A program made the position numbers and the translations under genes. From Bacillota bacterium (GTDB lineage Bacteria; Bacillota; Clostridia; Acetivibrionales; DSM-1351), in contig JAEWAX010000098.1 of the NCBI GenBank assembly GCA_023391425.1, positions 16,138 to 80,137 on the forward strand: a stretch of DNA of 64,000 nucleotides, in the 5' to 3' direction. Shown here one piece after another: positions 26,158 through 35,603 of this stretch. The notes beneath the pieces were generated by a model. That model was not told the origin of the DNA, did no database searches, and worked only from the letters and a program-made list of their open reading frames with translations. Position 1 is the first letter of the stretch. The number at the start of each line of letters is the position of its first letter.

Positions 26158-27498
26158 TCAATATATTCCTGCGGAATCAAAACTTCCCTTTCCTTTAAGG
26201 TAGCTGTCAAAGAACTTCAACACTATGTTATTCATCGTCTCAATAACATAATATTTGTCAGCTTTAGTCTGACTATTGATTTTTTTTATCGATCCGCAAA
26301 TCAGCTTTGTAAGTAATGGAGAAAAAAGCGGCAAATCAGTAAGGCTCATATGATTTGTACCCTTGATGTAAACATCGTACGCATTGGGGGCTGTATTAGA
26401 TACGGCCTTGTTAGGATAGATAAAGTCAGTATTTGCTTCAATCAAACTCATCACGTCATCTGAGTAGAAGTTGAGTATTGGCACAGGGTAGATTTCGTTG
26501 TTGAGCACAGGTTTACCATCTACAAGTTCCATATACTCGCCAGACATCTCCCCATCAATATCAATTACCGCATCGATGTCATTGCGCTCTCTAGCAACTT
26601 GTGCACTAGCCGCACCCCCCAGTGAATGTCCCATCAAACCAATTTTATCAGTGTCAATAAGCTTATAGACTGGACCTGAGCCATTGCCTTTTGCATTCTT
26701 GATAATTGTATCAACCACGAAATTCATGTCCTCCGTACGGAGCTTCATCCACTTCTTAGTAAGATTAAAATCTTCTTTATCATCATAAACGTCGTTGTTG
26801 CAATCAAGCACCTCCTGTACAAAGGATGTATTTACCATCGTAGATTTGCCATCTACATCTACAGTGTACATGGAATGATAAGGATGGTCGATGGAGCATA
26901 CAACATAGCCATTGCTTGCAAGTTCCATATAGGTTGAGGTATTACTCGTTTTTACGCCAAATGACCCATGTGAGAATACTACTAACGGATATTTTCCATC
27001 AATATTTTCTGGATACCAGAACTCAACATTCACTTCTCTGTTTTCACCTTTATTGTTGAAAGTCTCAACGCGTTTCTTATCTGTATAAGTGTATGTAGAA
27101 GTGGCAATCTCATATTCACCAGTCATCTTCGGCAATTTGTATTGTGGAAACACCATTGCAGGTGTGACAGCTATAAGCACAACCAATAACATAGCAATTG
27201 CCTTAAATACACTATTTACAGTTTTATATTTCTTTTCTTTACTGGTTTTCTGCTTGAGAAACCTATTGTAAATAAGTGACCATGTGCCAAGTAGAGCCCA
27301 GACAAGTAATATTGCAGCAAGTAGTTTCCATCGGAAACTCCACTCAATAACAGATATCAGTGTAAAAATGACGAAAGCAGCAAAAACACCTATTCTGGTA
27401 ATACTTCTGACTTTCTTTTGACTCGACTTAGTTTTGATGCAGTATGTTGTAAATGCAGCCTCAATAACCAAAGAAATGATAAGTACTATTATTCCCAT
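26158..27498 (-). CDS. membrane-anchored alpha/beta hydrolase (lipase/PAF-acetylhydrolase-like)
   Basis: 446 residues. Four membrane segments fill residues 1-120, followed by an extracytoplasmic alpha/beta-hydrolase domain. FSHGSFG (about 175) forms the oxyanion hole, the nucleophile is S292 in GLMGHSLGGAAS, an Asp lies in DIDGEMSG, and His in GTNHMSLTDL. This pattern is that of the PAF-acetylhydrolase/chlorophyllase-like lipases. It is a single gene with a 297-nt upstream gap and ends 27 nt before the TetR promoter region. Substrate unknown; an envelope or extracellular ester is plausible. Confidence 0.8.
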   Translation of the reverse strand: MGIIVLIISLVIEAAFTTYCIKTKSSQKKVRSITRIGVFAAFVIFTLISVIEWSFRWKLLAAILLVWALLGTWSLIYNRFLKQKTSKEKKYKTVNSVFKAIAMLLVVLIAVTPAMVFPQYKLPKMTGEYEIATSTYTYTDKKRVETFNNKGENREVNVEFWYPENIDGKYPLVVFSHGSFGVKTSNTSTYMELASNGYVVCSIDHPYHSMYTVDVDGKSTMVNTSFVQEVLDCNNDVYDDKEDFNLTKKWMKLRTEDMNFVVDTIIKNAKGNGSGPVYKLIDTDKIGLMGHSLGGAASAQVARERNDIDAVIDIDGEMSGEYMELVDGKPVLNNEIYPVPILNFYSDDVMSLIEANTDFIYPNKAVSNTAPNAYDVYIKGTNHMSLTDLPLFSPLLTKLICGSIKKINSQTKADKYYVIETMNNIVLKFFDSYLKGKGSFDSAGIY

Positions 27499-27734
27499 GT
27501 CTAACTCCCCTTTTTATTTTTTACCATTCTTTCTTCTGCAATAGACCTGTCGTATTGTATATCTATTAGCGTCGCAGACAGTGCTACTTAAAATGTGAGA
27601 TTTCAATTTATAAATGTAAATCAGTATAAAGAACACTATATATATTAAATTTTATTTAAGTTTAGAATATACAACCTCTAATCTAATGTATATATCTTAA
27701 ACAGTATGCTACATATATAGAAAGGTAAGATGTC

Positions 27735-27778
27735 AAAAAAGAGCGATAAGCTGTAATCAGATACAACCACCACTCTTC
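27735..27778 (-). terminator. terminator of the SRPBCC-LytTR-DUF3021 operon
   Basis: Minus strand: AAGAGTGGT pairs with the AGCTTATCGCTCTT region (AAGAG-G/C-CTCTT core), then six T. It lies 18 nt past the DUF3021 stop codon. Confidence 0.55.
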
Positions 27779-27795
27779 TTATATTCTTAATCTAA

Positions 27796-28266
27796 TTATA
27801 TCTCTGTTTCTTTATCTTGAATTATATCTGGCTCTTCCTTTACATCTTCTTTTAGCTTCTTGAGCTTTTCATTAATTCTATTTGCTGTTTTTTTATCCTC
27901 CCTCCCTGATAAGAAGCGGACCAACACATAGATTCCAGCAATCTGTATGAATAACATAGTTGTATGTAGGAAACCTACTACCCAGCCCAATAAATTTGCC
28001 GTAATTAATATAGCGCCTTCTAGTACCACGAAATGAATAGCAAATCGAATCTTCATTTCCTTTTCTGGTATCTCCTTCGGTGAATAAAATATAAGACTTG
28101 GCAAATTACCTATCATCGCGCATATCATATAAATAAAAATAGCCTTTAATTCAAAATTATCATCTGGAGTAAAAATTTGGCGCAATATAGTAATACTTAT
28201 CATTAAAATTGCAAATATGATTAAATACGCTCTTATAAATTTTTTTAAATAATCTGTAAATTTCAT
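27796..28266 (-). CDS. DUF3021 family membrane protein
   Basis: 156 residues with four membrane segments (residues ~10-30, 40-62, 72-92, 97-120) and a charged, lysine-rich cytoplasmic tail. DUF3021 proteins are repeatedly encoded beside stand-alone LytTR regulators, where the membrane protein is thought to hold or inhibit the regulator. Here the gene starts 12 nt after the LytTR gene, which fits that pairing. Function in this strain is inferred from the pairing only. Confidence 0.75.
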   Translation of the reverse strand: MKFTDYLKKFIRAYLIIFAILMISITILRQIFTPDDNFELKAIFIYMICAMIGNLPSLIFYSPKEIPEKEMKIRFAIHFVVLEGAILITANLLGWVVGFLHTTMLFIQIAGIYVLVRFLSGREDKKTANRINEKLKKLKEDVKEEPDIIQDKETEI

Positions 28267-28278
28267 TACACATTTCTC

Positions 28279-28716
28279 CTATAAGCCCAACATCTTCTTT
28301 AATACAGGTACATACTGTCTTGAGACAACTACGCTTTCTCCATTATCCAGCTTTGCTTCAAACCTACCGCTTATGGAAGGTTTAACAAACGATATTTTTG
28401 CTATATTTATAATAATAGATTTGGATGCTCGAAAAAAGTTCTTCCCCTCACACATTTCTTCCAACTCATAAAGCTTCTGCTTTGACTCAAATACCTTGTC
28501 TTTACAATAGATAAATACCTTGTTATCCACTGCTTCAAAATAATATACTTCTGAAATTCTAAGTCTGTGGATATTATCCTCGCTAAAACCAATTAACACA
28601 GAGCTATTCGTTTTTAATTTATTTAGCAATTTCAGAATATTATCATCCACTGCATGACACTTAATGATAATTTCTTCATCCTGATTCTTGCTGATTTCTT
28701 CAATTGTCACTTTCAT
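28279..28716 (-). CDS. LytTR DNA-binding regulator
   Basis: 145 residues. The C-terminal LytTR domain (residues ~45-145) has IHRLRISEVYYFEAVDNKVFIY and the ASKSIIINIAKISFVKP pattern, with VSRQYVPVLKKML at the end. The N-terminal ~45 residues are a short leader with no receiver domain. It is transcribed between the SRPBCC gene and DUF3021 with gaps of 16 and 12 nt. LytTR/DUF3021 pairs usually regulate themselves and nearby transport genes. Confidence 0.85.
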   Translation of the reverse strand: MKVTIEEISKNQDEEIIIKCHAVDDNILKLLNKLKTNSSVLIGFSEDNIHRLRISEVYYFEAVDNKVFIYCKDKVFESKQKLYELEEMCEGKNFFRASKSIIINIAKISFVKPSISGRFEAKLDNGESVVVSRQYVPVLKKMLGL

Positions 28717-28732
28717 ATCATCACCACTTAGC

Positions 28733-29143
28733 TTAGACCTCTCCGAGTTCTTTCTTTAAATCCATAATATATGTCTCTTGAATCTTTCTTAAATTCATGA
28801 ATATGTAAGATAAAATCTCCATCAAAGGATTTTTTATATGAATTTCCTCTGTAAAATCAATCTTGGTGCCACCATTTTCTGTTGTAGTAAAAATGCCAAT
28901 CCAGTGCCCCTTCATATTATTATTTTCCAAGTCAAATTCATATCTCTCATATTCCTGCTTTGTGGTAATTGTAAAATATGTAGTAAATCCATCTTTTGTA
29001 TATTCAATAAATTTATTACCATCATCTAATATCTCTATCTTTGACAAATCACTTCTCCAGCTATATTTTTCATTGTTGGTCACAACATCCCATACAGTTG
29101 ACACATTAGCATTAAATGTAGCTATAATGTTTGATTTTCTCAT
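28733..29143 (-). CDS. SRPBCC (polyketide-cyclase-like) family protein
   Basis: 136 residues. The START/SRPBCC helix-grip fold is indicated by ATFNANVSTVWDVVTNNEKYSWRSDLSKIE at the start (key words VSTVWDVVTN, WRSDL), central ENNNMKGHWIGIF and C-terminal amphipathic helix. These proteins enclose a hydrophobic ligand. It is the first gene of a tight three-gene operon with LytTR and DUF3021; the ligand is unknown. Confidence 0.75.
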   Translation of the reverse strand: MRKSNIIATFNANVSTVWDVVTNNEKYSWRSDLSKIEILDDGNKFIEYTKDGFTTYFTITTKQEYERYEFDLENNNMKGHWIGIFTTTENGGTKIDFTEEIHIKNPLMEILSYIFMNLRKIQETYIMDLKKELGEV

Positions 29144-29368
29144 TGAATCCTCCGAACAAAACTATATAATTTTATGTTTTATTGACTGAATTTTCAAGAC
29201 TTCCCTTTTATTTATCATACTCTAAAAAATTCCTTTTTTCAATTTGGGATTTGATTTCAGAAGAAAAACTTGATAAGGCTGACAGCAACGATGAAGATAT
29301 CAAAAGGTACCGTAGCTTGTGCTTACTACACCTTTTTAGATATAATAGACTTATCTATGTACTTGAAT

Positions 29369-30073
29369 TTACCGTTTCATGTTTTTATTTATTTTTCCTA
29401 AGCAAAACAGACATATATCTCTACATCGATGACATTTAATTTTCCAGTCACCACCATTTTCTTCCCCAAAAGCATAATCCCAGCAAACTGTTTGCTTCAT
29501 ATTTGACTCACCTAAGGCATTTACAGGACAAACCTTAACACATAAATCACAATTATTACAAAAGTTATCCTGAAGTATTTGATCTGGTTGTAATTCTAAT
29601 TCTGTTAGTATAACACTTAGCCAAACCATGTTACCAAATTCAGGGGTGATAAGTAATGTATTTTTCCCTATCGTCCCCAATCCTGCTGCTTGTGCAGCAT
29701 GTTTTCCTGAAACTATATTTCTGGATCTTTGTGTATTTGTATCATATTCAGTAGGTCCAATGGTTCCAGTAGGAATAGCAACGGCTCCTAGCTTCTCCAT
29801 ATCCGTACAAAACTTTACAGAAATTTTATCCATATCATCTGATAAAATATTACGTATGATTGTATAAGGAACAGTTGTATTACAAGCCAACGCCCCAGCC
29901 AGAAATCTTTTTGCAAATACGATTACTGACTTACATGAGGGTAAAACATCCGTTGGCGCAAAGCCCTTTGGGGCATTTTCAAATCTATCAATACTAGCTA
30001 TTCCACACAAATCCGCCCCTAAATTATATAATCGTTCTTTAATTTCTTTACTATCCACATTCTTTTCCCCCAA
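29369..30073 (-). CDS. QueG-like 4Fe-4S protein, short
   Basis: 234 residues, related to epoxyqueuosine reductases and other double-cluster proteins. The N-terminal part has GADLCGIASIDRF and PSCKSVIVFAKRF. The cluster region has CNNCDLCVKVCP (C-x2-C-x2-C-x3-CP) followed by a second set, CHRCRDICLFCLG, where the usual CP is CL. It lacks the HEAT-repeat tail of QueG. This compact type is widespread in Clostridia and has no firm function; queuosine synthesis should not be assumed. Single gene with flanking gaps of 225 and 172 nt. Confidence 0.75.
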   Translation of the reverse strand: MGEKNVDSKEIKERLYNLGADLCGIASIDRFENAPKGFAPTDVLPSCKSVIVFAKRFLAGALACNTTVPYTIIRNILSDDMDKISVKFCTDMEKLGAVAIPTGTIGPTEYDTNTQRSRNIVSGKHAAQAAGLGTIGKNTLLITPEFGNMVWLSVILTELELQPDQILQDNFCNNCDLCVKVCPVNALGESNMKQTVCWDYAFGEENGGDWKIKCHRCRDICLFCLGKINKNMKR

Positions 30074-30245
30074 ATCTCATTATTTAAGCATGTCCCCACG
30101 TTTGTTTTCATAAAAAGAAGCCAACGTTGTATTTACACATTTACAATAATTCTCATCATATCATTCAAATGATTCATGTTTAAATTATTTGAGTTTATAT
30201 TTCAGACAAATAGAATATCATTTACTCTCAGCTTCAAAATTATAC

Positions 30246-31964
30246 TTAACTTGCTTTAGCAACGTTAAATAGCGAATAAAAATACCCTCCAGCTTCCATC
30301 AGCTGTTCAAATGTACCCTTTTCTTCTATAGTTCCTTCATGCATTACAACTATTTCATCATACTTACGAAGTAAACTTTCTTCAAGCTTATGTGTTACAA
30401 TAATTCTTGTAAGCTCCTTCATATCAAGTATTTCATTTTCTACCTGAAAGGCTGTTGCATTATCAAGAGCTGCTGTAGCTTCATCCATAAGCAATACGGG
30501 TGTCTCTCTAATTAAACATCGTGCTATAGAAACACGCTGTTTTTCACCCCCCGATAAATTATGACCACTTTCACCACAGTTATAATTCTCTCCTTTTTCA
30601 GAAATTAAATTAGAAAGACCTGCACGTGAAATTGCTCTCTCCATTTTATCCTTGTCAAACTCTTTAAACATTGTAATATTACTTTTTATACTCTTGTCAA
30701 ACAAAAATACATTCTGCTGAATAACTGAAACTACATCATATAAACTATCTAAATTTATGTCAGATAGTTCGTTTTCATCAAGTTTTACTTCTCCACCATA
30801 ATTATTAAAATATCCAAGTAACAATTTTATAAGTGTAGATTTGCCACATCCACTACCACCAACTATTGCATAACTTTTACCCTTTTCAAAAGTCATATTT
30901 ATACCATCCAATACGACTTTCCCCTCATCATATGATAAAGCAACATCTTTTAATGTGATTGATGACTTTATTCCATTAATTCTTATTTTGTCATCTTTAA
31001 TATCTTCATCCTTTATAACATCAGCTATTTTATCAATCAAGGCGATGGCTGCTTTCCTATTACTAATAAGAGGAACTAGTTGCTTAATAGGATCAAGAAT
31101 ATAATTTGAAAGTTGCACACAAGCAAGTACAGACGCTATAGACATAACACCCTTAAATGTAAAATAAATTCCAAGAATAAAGATTATACCTACAACCAAT
31201 AATGACGATATCTGGCCTGCTATAAACATCGCATCATTAGTTTCACGACGGTCACGCTTTGTTTCCTCTAATGTAAAGTTCTGATTCCTAAAAAGCTCAA
31301 GCACTTCTTTTTCCGCTTTAAAACTTTTTATAACAAAAAAGCCATTTAATAAATCTTTAAGCTGATCAACAAAACTTTCATTTTCATCAGATGTCTTTTT
31401 TTCTTTTGTTACTAATCGTCTTCCATATATCAGTGATACAGTTACAGGAATAATACATCCACCTACAACACATAGCATCATTGTCATATTAATATAAGCC
31501 ATTGCTGCTAATGTCGCAATAAACATAACTGCATTATTGAAAATCATTATATTGCCATTTAGATAATTCAATTCTATCAAACTCAGGTCATTTGAAAATG
31601 AACTAATTATTTTTCCTGATAGCGCACCACTAAACTCTCCAATAGATTTTTTTAGTATCTTTTCAAATACATACTTTTTAAATTGTGATAACGCTCGCTT
31701 CATATATGAATTTTTAAAGATTTTTAATAATGTACTAAATACTAAAAAAACTACAAGCACTATTACTATAAATATCATCGAGCGCTTAAATAAAGCTAGA
31801 TCTGTTTTTTGCATTGCATCAACAATAAACATTATAAAATATGCAAGAGATATATTTACCGCTACAACAATTATCTGCAATATCAGGGTTATAACAAAGG
31901 TTATTCTATTATTTTCCATGAATTGTCTTCTACATTTTTTACTCTCGTCGTTTATATTTTGCAT
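30246..31964 (-). CDS. ABC exporter half-transporter (fused permease-ATPase)
   Basis: 572 residues. A type I exporter membrane domain (residues ~20-300, six helices) is fused to an ATPase domain (330-572): Walker A GGSGCGKST, Q-loop SVIQQNVFLF, signature LSGGEKQR, Walker B VLLMDEAT, and His switch IVTHKLEE. Half-transporters dimerise to export drugs, lipids or peptides. It lies 108 nt downstream of a TetR-family gene on the same strand, a common arrangement for repressed multidrug pumps. The substrate is unknown. Confidence 0.88.
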   Translation of the reverse strand: MQNINDESKKCRRQFMENNRITFVITLILQIIVVAVNISLAYFIMFIVDAMQKTDLALFKRSMIFIVIVLVVFLVFSTLLKIFKNSYMKRALSQFKKYVFEKILKKSIGEFSGALSGKIISSFSNDLSLIELNYLNGNIMIFNNAVMFIATLAAMAYINMTMMLCVVGGCIIPVTVSLIYGRRLVTKEKKTSDENESFVDQLKDLLNGFFVIKSFKAEKEVLELFRNQNFTLEETKRDRRETNDAMFIAGQISSLLVVGIIFILGIYFTFKGVMSIASVLACVQLSNYILDPIKQLVPLISNRKAAIALIDKIADVIKDEDIKDDKIRINGIKSSITLKDVALSYDEGKVVLDGINMTFEKGKSYAIVGGSGCGKSTLIKLLLGYFNNYGGEVKLDENELSDINLDSLYDVVSVIQQNVFLFDKSIKSNITMFKEFDKDKMERAISRAGLSNLISEKGENYNCGESGHNLSGGEKQRVSIARCLIRETPVLLMDEATAALDNATAFQVENEILDMKELTRIIVTHKLEESLLRKYDEIVVMHEGTIEEKGTFEQLMEAGGYFYSLFNVAKAS

Positions 31965-32072
31965 TTTTGCCTCCTAAAATCACTTTAAATTAAAGTGTAA
32001 AATTAAATTATCACAAAATAAAGACTGGCTGAATCAGAAAAACCACAAGCGGACGCCAGAATTATCACCCAT

Positions 32073-32732
32073 CTATCTGTCTTTAGACGCATCTTTTATC
32101 ATGTATATAACATTTTTCGCAAGCTTCTGCATCATGTTGTTTAGATTAACATTCATACCATCAAACCGATAACATTTTTCAAGCACATATACTTCTAAAA
32201 CACCATCAAGGAAGCATTGGACATAGTTAAAAATATACTTGCCATTTTCCTTCATTTCAGGCTTATCCTCTAAATTGCTAATTATAATATCAGCTATTTT
32301 TTTATTAAAATAATCACCAGTTTCCCTAATGCATACTTTTTCCCTTATTTTTGAAGCCCGCTCTCTATTTTGTGTAATAAGTATAGTTAATTCAAAATGC
32401 AGCTTCCCGGCTAAAACTGAGCCTTCCTCTAGATACACTGCATACAGTTGAAGCAGTTTATTGATCACTGTCTCCATAGAGTAGTCCTGATTAAACAATA
32501 GGTCTATTCTTTCACGGAAATTATCAGCTTTGAATTCCCTATCCATTACATCAACTATTAACTCATCGATATCCTTATAATACAAATAGATACCGCCTTT
32601 ACTGATTCCTGCTTCCTTTATTACATCTGTCATATTTATTTCATACAATGTTTTTTTCATTAATACTCTAGCTGCTGCATCAAGAATTTCTCTTTTTTTA
32701 TTGTCTTTGTATGCACCGCTTACCTTCGGCAC
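32073..32732 (-). CDS. TetR-family regulator of the ABC exporter
   Basis: 219 residues. The helix-turn-helix is at residues 12-58 (ILDAAARVLMKKTLYEINMT, then GISKGGIYLYYKDIDELI) and the ligand domain is C-terminal. It starts at a GTG (32732) with AAAGGAGTC about 8 nt upstream. The following gene is a multidrug-type exporter, so it is probably that gene's repressor. Confidence 0.85.
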   Translation of the reverse strand: MPKVSGAYKDNKKREILDAAARVLMKKTLYEINMTDVIKEAGISKGGIYLYYKDIDELIVDVMDREFKADNFRERIDLLFNQDYSMETVINKLLQLYAVYLEEGSVLAGKLHFELTILITQNRERASKIREKVCIRETGDYFNKKIADIIISNLEDKPEMKENGKYIFNYVQCFLDGVLEVYVLEKCYRFDGMNVNLNNMMQKLAKNVIYMIKDASKDR

Positions 32733-33120
32733 TATATATGACTCCTTTCAAATTCATTTTTAATATTTAATATACATAACATCAATGATCGGATTTTTTA
32801 AGTTAGGTTTCTAATAACTAAATTCTCATGTTTGGCTACTCATACTAAACGTATAAATGAGACTGCTCCCATCTATTTTAAATCATATAATGTTTTCCTT
32901 TATATGTCAATACAAAAAGTGAGATTACTCCCATTTATTTGTTTGCAATTAGATATCAGTATGGTATTAGGAATTTGTTACCTTTCTCTTTGTAAGAAAA
33001 TAGTATTTGCTTTTAAGCACAAAAAAAGATGTCTTCCAATGACCTGAATCTAAGAAAACACCTCAACATTTTTTCCGTTATGTACACCGAGAGGATTTTT
33101 TGACGAACCACTAAATTATA
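32733..33120. other. intergenic region without a convincing gene
   Basis: 388 nt. An ORF at 32832-33047 on the plus strand has no ribosome-binding site and low complexity. Two degenerate copies of TGAGAcTgCTCCCATyTATTT start near 32860 and 32920; their meaning is unclear. The TetR promoter must lie near the left edge. Confidence 0.4.
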
Positions 33121-33552
33121 TTATAACGTGTGTAGATACTTCGCTTTAAATGCATTTAAATTAAATATATCTCTTCCGAAAACATATATCCTATATACAG
33201 GACAACCATTTCTAAAATTTGGCATATCATTTCTCTTAAAATAGATACCATTTGCCTTCAATTCTTCTTCAGCATTTATAATTTCAGATTTATCGAACGT
33301 CATAGCAGCTATGTGCGCGGTCGCCCACTCATCGCTCATTAAATCCTCAAGAGCATATTTTACTAGCTCTGCTTCTGTATTAAATGATTTCAATATATTT
33401 ATTTTTCCACGTTCAGAATATGAATAATTATATTTTCCTTGATTTTCATCAATAATTATTCCTTCTGGTGCATGATGTTTTCCAATACTCAATTCCGAAA
33501 AGGAATAGCCATTACATTCCAGATACGTTTCTAATTCCTTAATTGTATCCAT
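33121..33552 (-). CDS. hypothetical protein, immunity-protein-like
   Basis: 143 residues, soluble, acidic. The middle part (GIIIDENQGKYNYSYSERGK, then FNTEAELVKYALEDLM) has the ERG and EAE--KYA pattern of small immunity proteins found in polymorphic-toxin loci, but I cannot assign a specific Imm family. No toxin gene is next to it. It is the last of five minus-strand genes of unknown function and is separated from the next by 141 nt. Confidence 0.5.
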   Translation of the reverse strand: MDTIKELETYLECNGYSFSELSIGKHHAPEGIIIDENQGKYNYSYSERGKINILKSFNTEAELVKYALEDLMSDEWATAHIAAMTFDKSEIINAEEELKANGIYFKRNDMPNFRNGCPVYRIYVFGRDIFNLNAFKAKYLHTL

Positions 33553-33693
33553 ATCATTTCCCCGTTTCTAATTTGATTCAAAGTCAGTAGATTAGTTATT
33601 CTTATATCTAGGCATACCTTTAAATGCTGTATTAATACATTCCTACAATTTGTCAATTTCTCAGATACACTAACATTACTCAATTCATTTTGT

Positions 33694-34149
33694 TCAACAT
33701 TGAATCCAATCCCACCATGTAGAGTGGTATTCTCTCTCTTCAACCTTATATTTCGCTTTACATCGATTGCATCTCACCAAGTAATAATCAACATAACCAC
33801 TTTCATTCATATGTACAGTATCTGTAATTGTAATATATCCTTCTGCCTCTAATTGTCTCGGATTAGAGTTTTCTCTCAAAAGGCAGCAAGGACAGCCTTT
33901 TCCACTCATATGCCATTCTATGGTTTCAATTGCTTGCTTTAGGAATCTTTTATTAGGATGAATCAATCCTCCCAATTCAACATTTTTTGTTTTGGATTTT
34001 ATTTCAGATAAATATGGTACAAATTCCATAATTGTCTCATGATTCTGTCCCAATGAAATTATCTCACAACTTGCACTCCATATTCTTTTCGAATCTTCTG
34101 AAAGCATATCATCAATCAGTACCTTTGTTGTTTTCTTCGATTCTCTCAT
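33694..34149 (-). CDS. hypothetical protein with C-terminal zinc-binding cysteines
   Basis: 151 residues. Residues ~10-80 are helical (HEAT-like: SEDSKRIWSASCEIISLG). The C-terminal half carries two cysteine pairs, GCPCCLL and CNRCKAKY, a probable zinc ribbon, ending in a Trp-rich tail (HSTWWDWIQC). I recognise no named family. It reads in the same direction as its neighbours; 38 nt separate it from the gene upstream. Function unknown. Confidence 0.6.
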   Translation of the reverse strand: MRESKKTTKVLIDDMLSEDSKRIWSASCEIISLGQNHETIMEFVPYLSEIKSKTKNVELGGLIHPNKRFLKQAIETIEWHMSGKGCPCCLLRENSNPRQLEAEGYITITDTVHMNESGYVDYYLVRCNRCKAKYKVEEREYHSTWWDWIQC

Positions 34150-34187
34150 AATTTACCCCCTTACATTATAGATCATATTATTGTAAT

Positions 34188-34403
34188 TCATTTTACCATT
34201 CTGCCTACAATAATCCATGAATCACAACTCCCTCTATCTATATGAATATACTTTGGTTTACTTGTCTCTATTTGTTCTCCACTACATACTTTAGGTTGCA
34301 GTCCAAATACTTCTGTATCAGTTATTTGATAATACTCACTTTCATAAAATCTTGAGCATATCACATCATCAATTTTCAATCTTTCAAATTCTTGTACTGT
34401 CAT
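34188..34403 (-). CDS. 71-residue hypothetical protein
   Basis: A small soluble protein (MTVQEFERLKIDDVICSRFY at the start), mostly predicted beta with GRMVK at the end. It has no recognised domain. Support is the start codon, clean frame and position in a co-directional set (gaps 38 and 30 nt). Confidence 0.5.
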   Translation of the reverse strand: MTVQEFERLKIDDVICSRFYESEYYQITDTEVFGLQPKVCSGEQIETSKPKYIHIDRGSCDSWIIVGRMVK

Positions 34404-34433
34404 ATTAACTTGGTCCCCTAAATTGTAATATCT

Positions 34434-34634
34434 TTACTTAGGAATATTCATTTCAAACTTATATCCTTCTTCTGTAAAAAGCTTGACTCTTTGTATTTCT
34501 GTATTTAAATCAACATCTCGATACTCATAATAATCGCCTTCATAGCAACTGAAGCAACTTACGATTTCAACCTTTCTGCCTTTATATAAAAATTGTTTGC
34601 CAATATTACTTTTCATCACTGATTCTATACTCAT
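34434..34634 (-). CDS. 66-residue hypothetical protein
   Basis: A small soluble protein, starting MSIESVMKSNIGKQFLYKGR, with FSCYEGDYYEYRDVDL in the middle. A small beta-barrel is possible. It has no recognised family. The gene has neighbours in the same direction at 30 and 34 nt. Confidence 0.5.
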   Translation of the reverse strand: MSIESVMKSNIGKQFLYKGRKVEIVSCFSCYEGDYYEYRDVDLNTEIQRVKLFTEEGYKFEMNIPK

Positions 34635-34668
34635 ATCTTAGACCTCTAAATTCTAAAAAAATAATAAG

Positions 34669-35352
34669 TTAAAAGCAAACAGCAAAATACGGTTCCTTTC
34701 TTTCTATAATTTGTTCACCATACTTGCTAATTTTATAGACTTTACCGTCTCTGAGCTCGTAGGATATTTTCTCCATTTCCTTCTCTGCTCCACCATAAGG
34801 ATACCAACTCCACTTAACTCTTTTTGCATTACCGATACTAAACTCAGTCTCAGAGTTATTTACCACCGATGGTTCTAACACAATCAATCTCTCCCCAGAA
34901 TTAAATATTATTACTAATATTTCGCCATCAAAAGAATATTCCTTAATCTTATGAAAATTATCTCCAGGTTTTCCAAACCAATCTCCATAAAAGCAGATAC
35001 TTCCTCCATTTTTTTTAATCTCAAATAATTCTGATTCTTTTTTGCGTTTGTAAAGATGCATTTTTTCTTTTACTATTTCTGATGCCTCTTGTAATGCCTC
35101 CAAGTATCTTTTTTCGAGCATGATTTTTTCAGACTCATATTCTAGATAATATCCATCCCTACCTTCATCAACTGTTCCAATTTTTCTATCACCTAAAAGT
35201 ATGTTGCATGGTGTTACTGGACCGTACCCATACTCACATTCTGCAAAAACATAGCGTTTACACTTAGGACAAAACACTATAAAATTTGCAGATAGTTGAT
35301 ACGAAATCTTAGTATCGCAATATATACATTCAATTGTTTCCATCATAATCAC
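34669..35352 (-). CDS. hypothetical protein with N-terminal zinc ribbon
   Basis: 227 residues. Residues 5-35 hold CIYCDTKISY and CPKCKRYVF, a two-pair zinc ribbon. A helical segment follows (~85-110), then a beta-rich C-terminal half (GERLIVLEPSVVNN, AKRVKWSWYPYG). It is the first gene of the five-gene minus-strand set. I recognise no named family; the zinc ribbon is shared in style with the 151-residue protein three genes on. Confidence 0.6.
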   Translation of the reverse strand: MIMMETIECIYCDTKISYQLSANFIVFCPKCKRYVFAECEYGYGPVTPCNILLGDRKIGTVDEGRDGYYLEYESEKIMLEKRYLEALQEASEIVKEKMHLYKRKKESELFEIKKNGGSICFYGDWFGKPGDNFHKIKEYSFDGEILVIIFNSGERLIVLEPSVVNNSETEFSIGNAKRVKWSWYPYGGAEKEMEKISYELRDGKVYKISKYGEQIIERKEPYFAVCF

Positions 35353-35557
35353 GACCTTTCTTAGACCTTGAGTTGAGGTATGTCACAAATCTAACTATAT
35401 TATACCAAATATAATGCAATTTTTTTACATTAGTGTTAAAGTAAAATAGTAGCCACAAATCTTTTGAATCTATTACTATATATCTACCTTTTTAAGTTTA
35501 TTGCTTTATCCTTGTTATTCGTTTTTGTCAATTTTATAAGTTCTTAAAGATAAAACA

Positions 35558-35587
35558 AAACCCCCAAACGCAAGCGTTTGAGGGTTT
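35558..35587 (-). terminator. terminator of rplM-rpsI
   Basis: Minus strand AAACCCTCAAACGC-TTGC-GTTTGGGGGTTT: a 12-13 bp stem with one mismatch, then TTGTTTTA. It lies 17 nt after the rpsI stop codon. Confidence 0.85.
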
Positions 35588-35603
35588 CTGAATATCGTAG
35601 ATA

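Noticed and set aside
29369..30073. Full epoxyqueuosine reductase (queG)
   Set aside because: It is too short, has no HEAT-repeat tail and has an altered second cluster motif (CLFCLG), so I keep the call as QueG-like.
32832..33047. 71-codon plus-strand ORF between the TetR gene and the unknown cluster
   Set aside because: No ribosome-binding site, low-complexity hydrophobic/basic product, and opposite orientation to all neighbours.
33531..33743. 70-codon ORF between two genes of the unknown cluster
   Set aside because: It overlaps both neighbours in another frame, lacks a good start signal and has no domain-like pattern.
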